Below, in pieces: positions 1-8,165 of a stretch of 64,000 nt of DNA. The DNA lies in assembly GCA_963842355.1 (NCBI GenBank), contig CAWJGC010000010.1, positions 62,001 to 126,000 on the forward strand. The letters run 5' to 3'. Numbering within the stretch: position 1 is the first letter of the stretch; the number at the start of each line of letters is the position of its first letter. The notes beneath the pieces were generated by a model that saw nothing but the letters and a program-made list of their open reading frames with translations, was not told the DNA's origin and did not search any database. The position numbers and the translations under genes are program-made. This DNA comes from JASHPR01 sp963842355. GTDB lineage: Bacteria; Actinomycetota; Actinomycetes; Streptosporangiales; Streptosporangiaceae.

Positions 1-179
1 ATCAGTACCAGGTCCGGGGCGTGCGTCGCCCGGGCCAGGTTGGCCGCCTCGCTGGGCAGGCCGATGCCGACGAAGCAGGTCATCCGGTCGCGGAGCGCGC
101 GCGCGGCGGTGACCGTCATGATCTCGTCGGCCGAGTACCCGGACCCCGTTGTGGCAGGCACCGTGGCGTCACCCGTCAC
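1..179 (-). CDS. CoA-transferase beta subunit (IpdB/GctB-like), 5' part only
   Basis: Only the first 59 codons are inside the window; the gene runs off the left edge. The N-terminus (ADEIMTVTAARALRDRMTCF followed by VGIGLPSEAANLAR) is the start of the beta subunit of class I CoA-transferases, in the subgroup that includes glutaconate CoA-transferase GctB and the steroid ring-opening hydrolase IpdB. The GTG start overlaps the stop codon of the upstream alpha subunit by 4 bp (GTGA), so the two subunits are translationally coupled, as expected for a heterotetrameric enzyme. The substrate cannot be told, because the catalytic part lies outside the window. Confidence 0.85.
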   Translation of the reverse strand, partial: MTGDATVPATTGSGYSADEIMTVTAARALRDRMTCFVGIGLPSEAANLARATHAPDLVL

Positions 180-994
180 CGGGCTCCTTTCCCGGCACGT
201 GCCCCCGCGAGCCACCGGCCGAAGGCTTCCCGGTCCCGGCTGATCGCGTCCCAGGCGACGTAGAAGTCGTTGTCGCGGACCGAGTAGCCGAGCGCGTACG
301 AGGGGTGCGCGCCACCGGGCACCGGGGCGACGTAGCTGACCGCCCAGGCCGGGAGCACGACGGCACCGGGCCGCGGGTCCAGCACCTCGACGATCTCCTC
401 GACGGTGACCACGGACCGCGCCGCGGCGAGCACCGCTTCCTTCTGCACCCCGGTGAGCCCCCAGTACTGCACGTTGCCGGCCCGGTCGGCCCGCTGCGCG
501 TGGATCACGGTCACGTCCGGCCGCAGCGCCGCTACCGCCGTGAGCGTCTCGCCGGTGAACGGGCAGGAGATCTCGGCGATGTCCGCGCGGGTGCTGGCGA
601 CCAGGCCGGTCCCGCGGTACCCGCGCAGCACCGCGAACGGGAGCCCGGACGCGCCCGCCACGTACCGGTTGGCCAGGCCGGCGTGGCTGTGTTCCTCGAG
701 TTCCAGCGGGCCGGGCCAGGAGTGCTCGACCGCGTCCCGGAACCGGTGCAGCGATCCCACGCCCGGGTTGCCGCCCCAGGAGAACACCAGCTTGCGCGCG
801 CATCCCGCGCCGATCATCTGGTCGTAGATCACGTCGGGGGTCATCCGGACCAGCGTGAGCTCGCGCCGTCCTTGCCGGATCACCTCGCGCCCGGCCGCGT
901 GCGGGATCAGGTGGGTGAAGCCTTCCATGGCGATCGTGTCGCCGTCGTGTACCGCCTCGGCGATGGCCTCGGCCAGGGACACGATCTCCGCCAC
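176..994 (-). CDS. CoA-transferase alpha subunit (IpdA/GctA-like)
   Basis: This 272-residue protein has the CoA-transferase family I alpha fold: an early VHDGDTIAMEGFTHLIPHAA segment, then MTPDVIYDQMIGAG and the FSWGGNPGVGSL glycine loop. Family members move CoA between carboxylic acids or, in IpdAB, hydrolyse the last ring of steroid degradation. The GTG at 994 is chosen because a GAGGAGG ribosome site lies about 10 bases upstream; an in-frame start 15 codons earlier adds a basic, unconserved tail. It forms an operon with the beta subunit downstream. Which carboxylic acid is used cannot be decided from sequence. A Clp-N gene starts divergently about 140 bp away. Confidence 0.85.
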   Translation of the reverse strand: MAEIVSLAEAIAEAVHDGDTIAMEGFTHLIPHAAGREVIRQGRRELTLVRMTPDVIYDQMIGAGCARKLVFSWGGNPGVGSLHRFRDAVEHSWPGPLELEEHSHAGLANRYVAGASGLPFAVLRGYRGTGLVASTRADIAEISCPFTGETLTAVAALRPDVTVIHAQRADRAGNVQYWGLTGVQKEAVLAAARSVVTVEEIVEVLDPRPGAVVLPAWAVSYVAPVPGGAHPSYALGYSVRDNDFYVAWDAISRDREAFGRWLAGARAGKGAR

Positions 995-1137
995 GCCGCA
1001 CCCGCCTCCTCGCCCTCTGTACCGAAACGATATCGACAACCCATCGCCAGGTGCACACCTGTGCGTTCTACGAAACGAGATGTATCGTGTTTACACCGGG
1101 CGTAGCCACGGCGAGGCGGAGAAGGGCGGCGCGAGAC

Positions 1138-1953
1138 ATGTTCGAGAGGTTCACCGACCGGGCACGGCGGGTCGTGGTCCTGGCTCAGGAAGAGGCCAGG
1201 ATGCTGGGCCACGACTACGTCGGGACCGAGCACATCCTGCTCGGCCTCATCCATGAGGGCAGCGGGGTAGCCGCCCATGCGCTGGAGTCCCTGGGGATCA
1301 CCACGGAGGCGGTGCGACAGCAGGTCGAGGAGATCGCCGGCCGCGGCCACGCCACGCCGACCGGGCACATACCGTTCACGCCGCAGGCCAAGACAGCACT
1401 CCAGCTAGCCTTGCGCGAGGCCATGCACCTCGGCCACACCTACATCGGTACCGAGCACATCCTGCTGGGCCTGATCCGCGAGGGCCAGGGACCCGCCGCT
1501 CAGGTGCTGGCGGCCCTGGGTGCGGACCAGAACCGGGTCCGCCAGCAGGTGATCGCTCTGCTGCATGGCCACGAGGGCAAGCCGGGGCTCGCACGCGCGG
1601 CCGGGCGCCCCGGCGGCAAGCGCAGGCTGCTGTCTCAGATCCTCGCCCGCCTGGAGTCGATGGAGGGGCGCCTGGCGGCCCTCGAGCATCGCGTCGGCGT
1701 ACCGGACACGGGCGACCTCGACCAGAGGATCGCGCAGATCCGCCGCGACAAGGAGTCCGCTATCGACGGCGAGGATTTCGAGACCGCGGCGGCGCTGCGC
1801 GACACGGAGAAGCAGCTGCTCGGCGAGAAAGCCTCCCGTCAGCAGGAGTGGGCCACCGCGTACGTAGACCTTCCCTCGCTGAGCACTGAGGTCCAGCGTC
1901 TGCGTGACCTGCTCCGCCAGCACGGCATCGAGCCGCAGGACGGCGCCGCGTAG
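1138..1953 (+). CDS. Stand-alone Clp N-terminal domain protein with UVR motif (ClpC-like, no ATPase)
   Basis: The 271-residue protein starts MFERFTDRARRVVVLAQEEA, almost identical to the N-terminus of actinobacterial ClpC. It has two Clp-N repeats (about residues 4-70 and 80-145), each with a GTEHILLGLI signature, then a basic linker, a short coiled stretch and a UVR-like motif (DKESAIDGEDFETAAALRD, about residues 200-225). The AAA+ modules D1 and D2 of ClpC are absent, so it cannot unfold substrates itself. Clp-N and UVR domains bind adaptors and substrates such as McsB or MecA, so it may act as an adaptor, decoy or modulator of ClpC. In-frame sequence upstream of 1138 lacks homology, which supports this start. 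Confidence 0.8.
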   Translation: MFERFTDRARRVVVLAQEEARMLGHDYVGTEHILLGLIHEGSGVAAHALESLGITTEAVRQQVEEIAGRGHATPTGHIPFTPQAKTALQLALREAMHLGHTYIGTEHILLGLIREGQGPAAQVLAALGADQNRVRQQVIALLHGHEGKPGLARAAGRPGGKRRLLSQILARLESMEGRLAALEHRVGVPDTGDLDQRIAQIRRDKESAIDGEDFETAAALRDTEKQLLGEKASRQQEWATAYVDLPSLSTEVQRLRDLLRQHGIEPQDGAA

Positions 1954-2095
1954 CTAGCGGTGGATGGTCTGCCGGGCCGTCTCGCGGCCGTCGGCGGCGA
2001 GGTCTGGCATGATCAGCCGGGCGTCAGCCTCGGAGGCGGCGGCGCTCAGCCGGAACGCGTACCGCAGCCGGGCGGGCTCGCGCGTCAGACGTGCT
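1954..2095 (-). pseudogene. Rearranged fragment of the ftsK-like translocase gene
   Basis: On the minus strand this stretch encodes ASEADARLIMPD joined directly to LAADGRETARQTIHR and a TAG stop. Both pieces occur, about 120 codons apart, in the intact translocase gene at 5728-7590 (ASEADARLIIPD and LAADGRETAQQTIHR). At DNA level 1956-2003 matches 5805-5852 with two mismatches in 48 bases, and 2008-2040 matches about 6217-6249. The fragment is a degraded second copy with an internal deletion and has no start codon of its own. It abuts the Clp-N gene stop and supplies the last codons of the neighbouring EamA gene. Confidence 0.8.
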
Positions 2096-2986
2096 GACGC
2101 GGCTCTCAAAACTGCGGCCCACGGCCGCGGACAGCACAAGCAGGACGCCCCCGAGAATCTGCAGCATGTCCAGCCTGTTCCTGGCGGCCATGACGGCGAA
2201 GACGGTGGCGAAGACGGGCTCCGTACTCAGGATGAGGCCTACGCGTGTCGAGCTGGCGGCCCTTGCCGTTGGGAGCTGGACGAACCACGCGAAAGATGTG
2301 CCCAGGACCCCCAGGTAGGCGATGAGCATCCAGTCTCGCGCGCTGATCGCCGCCGCCACCTGCCAGGGCGGGCTGCCGGAGACTAGCGCGGTGACCGCCG
2401 CGAGCACCAAGACCACGACGAACTCGACGAAAGTGAGGTTGACGAGGGATTGGGCCGCCGCGTTGGGCTGGCGCCCGAACAGGGTGAGCTGGGTTGCCCG
2501 GACCGCAGCAGCACCCAGGATGATCAAGCCGCCCACGTGCGGCCGGAGGCCGTGGGAAAGCAGGAGCAGGCCGCAGCCGATGAGCGCGGTAACGGTCATC
2601 AGGTAGACCACGCCAGCCTGGCGGCGCCTGCTGATCATCCGCTCCAGCGGCGGGATCAGGACGACGGAGACGGCAATCAGGAAGCCGGCATTCGCCGCCG
2701 ACGTATAACGGACCCCGATTGTCTCCTGGATGAGGATTCCATACACGAGAAAGCCGAAGAATATGCCGGTCGTCACCTCATTGCGGGTGATCCGGGGCAG
2801 GCTCCGTGCGGCCAGCAAGGCGATGGCGGGCAGGGCGCACAGGAAACGCAGCATCAAGAACGCGGCCGGCGGGACCTCGCGGCCGACGACCTGCATCACC
2901 ACATAGCTCGAACCCCAGATGACGGCGACGAGCAGGATGGCGATGTCGCCCAGTGCGCTGCCCGGCCGACCTGCGGGTTTCTGCAT
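2024..2986 (-). CDS. EamA/DMT-family transporter
   Basis: This 320-residue membrane protein has about ten hydrophobic helices arranged as two EamA repeats: the first begins LGDIAILLVAVIWGSSYVVM, and the second ends near GGVLLVLSAAVG. Family members export amino acids, metabolites or drugs through the cytoplasmic membrane; the substrate here is unknown. The ATG at 2986 has a GGAGG site 9 bases upstream and is preferred to the GTG six codons earlier. The last 25-30 residues are arginine-rich and unlike the family. They are read from the ftsK fragment joined downstream, so the original C-terminus was probably replaced by a rearrangement. The transporter core looks intact. Confidence 0.85.
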   Translation of the reverse strand: MQKPAGRPGSALGDIAILLVAVIWGSSYVVMQVVGREVPPAAFLMLRFLCALPAIALLAARSLPRITRNEVTTGIFFGFLVYGILIQETIGVRYTSAANAGFLIAVSVVLIPPLERMISRRRQAGVVYLMTVTALIGCGLLLLSHGLRPHVGGLIILGAAAVRATQLTLFGRQPNAAAQSLVNLTFVEFVVVLVLAAVTALVSGSPPWQVAAAISARDWMLIAYLGVLGTSFAWFVQLPTARAASSTRVGLILSTEPVFATVFAVMAARNRLDMLQILGGVLLVLSAAVGRSFESRVSTSDARARPAAVRVPAERRRLRG

Positions 2987-3154
2987 CTCTCCCGTCCTCC
3001 TCACTGCGGCAGCGACCCGCAGCCGTAGGCTGAATACAATCGGTCGTAGCCGGGCATTACCACAGCGGCAGTGGCGCGTGGCTGATGCATTTCTGCCTCA
3101 TTGGCGTAGCTGGCCTGCAGGAATTGGGGCGACGAGACCGGGCCGGAGGCAGGC

Positions 3155-5698
3155 ATGGCAGCGAAGCGGGGGCGTCTCGCTCAGCGCCGCAAGGCGGTCG
3201 GCTTCAGCCAGGAGACGCTGGCGGCGGCGCTGGATATCGAGCGCTCCACGGTCGTGCGGTGGGAAGGCGGCGAGACCGAGCCGCTGCCGTGGATCCGGCC
3301 GAGGCTGGCGAAGGCCTTACGTGTATCCGTTGACCAGCTGGACGAGTTGCTGGGCGCAGGCGGGCCGGCCGGACCGGAAGGGGCCCGGCAGCTGGAGGGG
3401 ACGTTCGGGCATCTCGCGGGGCCGGGAACAGTGCAGGAGCACGCGCCGTGGAGCGAGGGGCCATCCGCCCGGCCGCCGCTGGCCGTGCCGGTTGGGGGCG
3501 GGAAGGGGCCGCCCGTGTGCCAGCTGCCACCGGCGGTCGCTGATTTCACCGGGCGGCAGCCGCAGCTCGAGCTGCTGGCCGGGCTGCTCGGTTATGACGG
3601 TGAGCGTGTCGGGGTGCCGATCGCGGTGATCACCGGCCTGCCGGGCGCCGGGAAGACCGCGCTGGCGCTGCAGGTCGCGCACACCGTGCGGGCGGCGTTC
3701 CCGGACGGGCAGCTGTGGGTTCCGCTGGAGGGCGCGACCGGCCACCCGCGCGACCCGGGCGAGGTTCTCGGCGAGCTGGCCCGGGCGCTGGGCGTGCCCG
3801 GCTCGGCCATCCCGAATTCCACCGCACAGCGCGCCGCGCTGTACCGCTCGCTGCTGGCGGGCCGGCGGGTCCTGGTCCTGGCCGACGACGCCGCCTCGGC
3901 CGCTCAGGTCCAGCCGCTGCTGCCGGGAACCGGCCAGTGCGCGGTCGTGGTGACCAGCCGCAGCGAGCTGGCCGGCCCGGCCGGGGCACGGCTGGTCCCG
4001 CTCGACCCGCTCACCCAGGCCGAGGCCGTAGAGCTGCTGAGCAAGATCGTCGGAGAGCGGCGGGTCAGCGCCGAGCCCGGCGCCGCCGCCGAGCTGACCG
4101 CCGCCTGCGGCCAGCTGCCGCTGGCGGTGCGGATTGCCGGCTCCCGGCTGGCCGCGCGCGCGTCCTGGCAGCTGTCCAGCCTCGCCCGCAAGATCACCCG
4201 CGCCCGGCGGCGGCTGGACGAGCTGCAGGCCGGTGACCTGTCGGTCCGGGCCAGCCTCAGCCAGAGTTATCACGCCCTGGATGAGACGGCCCGGCGCGCC
4301 TTTCGCCGCCTGGCCCTGCTGGATCTGGCCGAGATCACCGAATGGCAGGTCGCCGCGTTGCTCGGCACCCCTGACGCGGCTGTCGTGGTGAACCAGCTGG
4401 CCGACAGCTCGCTGCTGACCGCGGCCGGCATCGACCAGGCCGGCCAGGCCCGCTACCGCCCCCACGACCTGCTGCGCGAGTACGCCGCCGAGCGGCTCGC
4501 GGACGAGTCCCCTGGCCAGCAGCACGCCGCCGAGAGCCGGGTCATCCACGCATGGCGCCAGCTCGCCGCCCTCGCCGATGCCGCCCTGCCCCGCGAACCC
4601 TACTTCTCCCCGCCGCCACCCGCGCCCGGCCCGGCCGTGGTTGCCGAGCTCGCGGCCAAGGACATCACCGCCGATCCCATCGCCTGGTTCACCGCCGAGC
4701 GGCTAAGCCTGCTCACCGTCACCGCCCGTTGCTGCGCCACCGGCCGCTACGAGGATGCCGCCCGGCTCGCCTGTATCCTGGCCAGCTTCCAGCACCTGCA
4801 AGGCCGGCTCGACGACGCCGAGCGCATCTGGCGGATGATCGCCGCCGCCGCCGCCCGGGACGCCAGTGACCCCGCCGCGGCCGCCCGCGCCCAGCTCCGC
4901 CTGGCCGTGGCCATCTGCGGCCAGGGTCGGCACGCCGAGGCCAGCCCCCTCGTCGACCAGTGCATCCAGGCATTCGGGCACCTCGACGACAAAACCGCCC
5001 ATGCCACCGCCTGGTACTGGCGCGCCGTCTGCGAATGGAATCTGGGCGGTTACGTCGACGCCCGGCAATCCGCCGAACGCGCGATGAGGCTCGCCCGGGC
5101 CATAAGCGACCGCCAGACCGAGTTCCTTGCCCTGCGCCTGCAGGCACTGGCGATCGCCGCACAGGAGAACCTGCCCGATCGTCATGCCGATGCTGTCGCA
5201 TCCGCCGAGCGGGCTCTCGCGCTGGCCAGGGAACTCGGCCAGCCCTCTTTCGAGCAGGAAGTCCTGCACACGGTCGCTGCCGTGTACACCCTGGCCGGGC
5301 GCTATACGGATGCGCTACGGCTCTGCCAGGAGGGCCTGGGCCTGGCGCGAGACCTCGGCGTACAGCCAGCGATAGCAGACTGGCTCGGCATGTTCGGTGA
5401 TGTCTACCATGGCCTTGGCCGCTACGGCGAGGCGGCCGAGTCGCTGCGCAGCGCGCTCCCGATCTACCGGGACCACTTCATGCGTCGCCATCATGGGTTG
5501 TGCCTGCTGAAGATGGGATACGCCCACCAGGCGATGGGGGACCACCTGGCCGCGATTCGCTGCCTGCAGGAAAGCCTGGACATCTTCAGCCAGCTCCAGC
5601 TGGCCCATTACGCGCGGCGAGCCCGCGATACGCTCGACGCCTCCCAGGTCATGCGGAGCGCCACTGACACCGGCTGCGGGACTGGGAGCGGGAGCTGA
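3155..5698 (+). CDS. XRE-HTH / NB-ARC / TPR regulator (STAND ATPase)
   Basis: The 847-residue protein has three parts. Residues 6-62 are an XRE helix-turn-helix (SQETLAAALDIERSTVVRWE). An NB-ARC ATPase follows, with Walker A GLPGAGKTAL near residue 161, Walker B VLVLADDA near 239 and the sensor-like VVVTSRS. A long C-terminal array of TPR-like helices fills roughly residues 500-830. STAND proteins of this plan oligomerise on ATP when a ligand is sensed and act as transcription regulators in actinomycetes, for example AfsR relatives that carry a SARP domain instead of an XRE domain. The start has a GGAGG site 6 bases upstream. It lies convergent to the ftsK-like gene, so it could control the residual mobile element, but no target is visible. 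Confidence 0.85.
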   Translation: MAAKRGRLAQRRKAVGFSQETLAAALDIERSTVVRWEGGETEPLPWIRPRLAKALRVSVDQLDELLGAGGPAGPEGARQLEGTFGHLAGPGTVQEHAPWSEGPSARPPLAVPVGGGKGPPVCQLPPAVADFTGRQPQLELLAGLLGYDGERVGVPIAVITGLPGAGKTALALQVAHTVRAAFPDGQLWVPLEGATGHPRDPGEVLGELARALGVPGSAIPNSTAQRAALYRSLLAGRRVLVLADDAASAAQVQPLLPGTGQCAVVVTSRSELAGPAGARLVPLDPLTQAEAVELLSKIVGERRVSAEPGAAAELTAACGQLPLAVRIAGSRLAARASWQLSSLARKITRARRRLDELQAGDLSVRASLSQSYHALDETARRAFRRLALLDLAEITEWQVAALLGTPDAAVVVNQLADSSLLTAAGIDQAGQARYRPHDLLREYAAERLADESPGQQHAAESRVIHAWRQLAALADAALPREPYFSPPPPAPGPAVVAELAAKDITADPIAWFTAERLSLLTVTARCCATGRYEDAARLACILASFQHLQGRLDDAERIWRMIAAAAARDASDPAAAARAQLRLAVAICGQGRHAEASPLVDQCIQAFGHLDDKTAHATAWYWRAVCEWNLGGYVDARQSAERAMRLARAISDRQTEFLALRLQALAIAAQENLPDRHADAVASAERALALARELGQPSFEQEVLHTVAAVYTLAGRYTDALRLCQEGLGLARDLGVQPAIADWLGMFGDVYHGLGRYGEAAESLRSALPIYRDHFMRRHHGLCLLKMGYAHQAMGDHLAAIRCLQESLDIFSQLQLAHYARRARDTLDASQVMRSATDTGCGTGSGS

Positions 5699-5727
5699 TC
5701 AGCGAGAAGGACGTCCGCCAGGGGCAG

Positions 5728-7590
5728 TCAGCGGTCGTCCCGCCACTTCCACCGGCCGTAGGAGGCGTTCTCGGCGCGGCCGGCGGCGGCTTCCTCGTTG
5801 AGCCAGCGGTGGATGGTCTGCTGGGCCGTCTCCCGGCCGTCGGCGGCGAGGTGGTCGCAGATCGCGCGGATCGTCATGCCCTTGACCCCGGCTGACTTGA
5901 GCATGACGGCCATCTGCCGGCGGGCGAGATGGCTGTCGTCCGGCGCGGGGACCACGGGGCGGCGGCCGACGCCGGGAATCTTCGCGACCCGGTGCGGCTG
6001 CCAGCGGGTGGCGTAGTCCTCGCCCAGCGCGTCCGCCAGGAGCTGGTCGGGATCGGGCCGGACCTGCCCGTAACGCTCGGCGATCGGGCTGATCGCCTCG
6101 TGCTCGATCCGGTAGAACTTGACCGGCAGGACCCGCCCGTCCTTGCCCCGCTGGACGATCCCGGTGCCGGGATGGCGCAGGCGCGCGAGGTCGGCGGCGA
6201 TCCGCACGTCGTCCGGGATGATGAGCCGGGCGTCGGCCTCGGAGGCGACGCCCAGGCCGATCCGCAGCGCGCACTGGGACTTCAGGTCGGCGGACCCGGT
6301 CATGGTGACCGTGCCGCGCTGAGTCGCCATGATGAGGTCGATGGCTTCCGAGCGGCCGGTCATCACCAGCTGCGTGGCCAGGCCGGCCAGGGTGGCGTTG
6401 GTGACCCCGTCCAGGGAGGTGCGGGGCCCGCCGGTGCCCATGCCGAGGATGACCGCGATCTCGTCGCACACCAGCAGGACCGCGGGCTGGCGCGGGGACG
6501 GAAGGATCTTCTCCCCGCCGCTGCCCGACCGGGACCGGGCGTCCACGGCCCGCCGCAGGGCGCGCAGCATCCGCTCGGCCTCCTCCCGGTCGGTGGCCAG
6601 CCAGTCGACCACGGGCCGGGATGTGCGCCCGGCGAGCCACGGCTCGATCCAGGGCGCGGCCATCCGCCCGCCCTTCAGGTCGATCGCGAAGATCAGCACG
6701 TCCGGGCACCGCGCCAGCTGCGCCAGCAGCACATGCAGCAGGTTGCTTTTCCCGGAGCCGCGCAGGCCGACGATTAAGGTGGCGACCTCGCGCAGGGTGA
6801 CCGCGCAGACCTGGCCGTCCTCGAACAGCCCGAGCGGTATCGGCCGGGTGATGCTCAGCGTTCCGTGCTCGGCCGGGAGCGGCACCGTCTCGGCGAGCAC
6901 GTCCCTGACGGCGACGTGCAGGATCACCTTGTGCGCCTGGTCTCCGCGCTCGAACCGCAGCGAGCCGTGCCGCAGCCGGGCGGCGACCTCGAGTTGCTCG
7001 GTCGCGGGAGCCAGGGCGGAGTAGGTGACCCGCCCGGATACGGGCAGCCGCAGGTGCACCTTGTACCCGGCGAGGGTTTCCTCCTGCCCGGCGAACCTGA
7101 CGCCCTGGTGCCCGATCCGCGCGATCAGGTCGGGCCACTTGCGCTGCTGCTTCGCGAGCGCGGCGTCCTCGGCGGCCTGGCGCGCCTGCAGCGCCTCGCG
7201 GTACTCGCGGGCGCGGATCGCCGGGTACAGCGCGATCAGGCCGGCCGCGGGCACCAGCAGGGCCACGGCGGGGGGCCAGGACGCCGGGCTGGACTTGAAC
7301 GCGTAAGCCAGCCATCCGGAGGCGGCGATCCCGCAGGCCGCGGCGTAGACCGCCGACACCAGGCTGCTGGCGGTCATCAGGGAGGCAATGATTAATCCGC
7401 CGGCCAGGGCGCTGCAGATCACGATGACCGCCAGGACGGACGGCCGGACCGTGCCGCCGAGCGTGCCCGCCGCGTACACCAGCGCGGTGATCAGCGGGCC
7501 GAACCGGAAGGCCTGCCGCCGCGCTCGGGTTTCGATGCCGGGGGACGGCTCGGCCGTCACGGCGGGGGGGTCGCTAGTTTTCAACCACAT
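5728..7590 (-). CDS. FtsK/SpoIIIE-type DNA translocase of an integrative-element class
   Basis: This 620-residue protein has N-terminal transmembrane helices (about residues 30-140), a linker, and a FtsK/SpoIIIE motor with Walker A GLRGSGKSNLL near residue 274 and Walker B VLLVCDEIAVI. The ATQRG stretch and an SADLKSQCALRIGLG segment are typical of TraB/TraSA proteins of actinomycete conjugative elements. The C-terminus carries a winged-helix-like DNA-binding region (VKGMTIRAICDHLAADGRET). Such hexameric pumps move double-stranded DNA between hyphae. Its ATG overlaps the stop of the upstream small gene by 17 bp, so the two are translated together. No integrase, excisionase or replication gene is next to it, so the element appears incomplete. 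Confidence 0.85.
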   Translation of the reverse strand: MWLKTSDPPAVTAEPSPGIETRARRQAFRFGPLITALVYAAGTLGGTVRPSVLAVIVICSALAGGLIIASLMTASSLVSAVYAAACGIAASGWLAYAFKSSPASWPPAVALLVPAAGLIALYPAIRAREYREALQARQAAEDAALAKQQRKWPDLIARIGHQGVRFAGQEETLAGYKVHLRLPVSGRVTYSALAPATEQLEVAARLRHGSLRFERGDQAHKVILHVAVRDVLAETVPLPAEHGTLSITRPIPLGLFEDGQVCAVTLREVATLIVGLRGSGKSNLLHVLLAQLARCPDVLIFAIDLKGGRMAAPWIEPWLAGRTSRPVVDWLATDREEAERMLRALRRAVDARSRSGSGGEKILPSPRQPAVLLVCDEIAVILGMGTGGPRTSLDGVTNATLAGLATQLVMTGRSEAIDLIMATQRGTVTMTGSADLKSQCALRIGLGVASEADARLIIPDDVRIAADLARLRHPGTGIVQRGKDGRVLPVKFYRIEHEAISPIAERYGQVRPDPDQLLADALGEDYATRWQPHRVAKIPGVGRRPVVPAPDDSHLARRQMAVMLKSAGVKGMTIRAICDHLAADGRETAQQTIHRWLNEEAAAGRAENASYGRWKWRDDR

Positions 7591-7915
7591 CCCAGAGCCT
7601 CTCGTTGGGGCGCGGGTTCTCGATTCGCTCCAACTCCGCGGCGTGCGCGGTCCGGTGGATGGCGTGCGCCTCCCCGGCGAACTCGCCCATTCCGGCCACG
7701 GTCGCGGCGATCTCGTGCAGATGCTCGGGAACCGAGGGATGGACGGGGAACTCCGCGCCGAGCCGCTCGGCGACCTGGGCTACCGAGGCCGCCACCGCCT
7801 CGAACAAGCGCGGCAGGCCCGACAGGAACGTATCCAGGTCCAGGGCGTTCTCAGGAGCCCAGGTGCCGATGCTCTCGGTGACCGCTTCGGTGGCAGCGTC
7901 GATATGGTTGGTCAC
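7574..7915 (-). CDS. Conserved small acidic helical protein upstream of the FtsK-like gene
   Basis: This 113-residue protein begins VTNHIDAATEAVTESIG and is predicted to be almost fully helical and acidic. I do not recognise a named domain. Proteins of this size commonly precede FtsK-like genes in actinomycete integrative elements. The GTG at 7915 has an AGAAGGA site 9 bases upstream and is preferred to an in-frame start 39 codons earlier, whose extra residues are rich in proline and arginine. Its stop overlaps the start of the translocase gene, and paired palindromic repeats about 165-205 bp upstream probably form the operator of this two-gene unit. Confidence 0.6.
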   Translation of the reverse strand: MTNHIDAATEAVTESIGTWAPENALDLDTFLSGLPRLFEAVAASVAQVAERLGAEFPVHPSVPEHLHEIAATVAGMGEFAGEAHAIHRTAHAAELERIENPRPNERLWDVVEN

Positions 7916-8079
7916 GGTGCGTTGTCCTTCTGGGTGATGACACCTCCCGGGCCGTCTGTCGGGCCAGGAGGCGGGTTGGGGGCGGGGGCTGCGGCAGGCT
8001 AGGCCGTGGTCGACCTGATGTCCACTTCTCACTTCTTTGTCTTATTCCTGCCGCACTCAGTCAAGCCTCGGGGCTTAAC

Positions 8080-8124
8080 ATCTTCGGTGCGCACCGAATG
8101 GATCTTCGATGCGCACCGGCTGGA
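8080..8124. promoter_or_regulatory. Two 22-bp direct repeats with GGTGCGCACC palindromes, putative operator
   Basis: Two copies of a 22-bp unit (8080-8101 and 8102-8123) stand head to tail, each centred on GGTGCGCACC or GATGCGCACC, followed by the first bases of a third copy. The palindromic core with 22-bp spacing puts two sites on the same helix face, as expected for a dimeric repressor that binds cooperatively. They lie in the 250-bp gap between the small gene of the ftsK unit (start 7915) and the stop of pobA. The XRE-type regulator at 3155 is a possible binder, but this is a guess. Confidence 0.5.
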
Positions 8125-8165
8125 TCTTTCGTAGGTACCTTATTGGTAAGCCGGACCTGTCTTGC

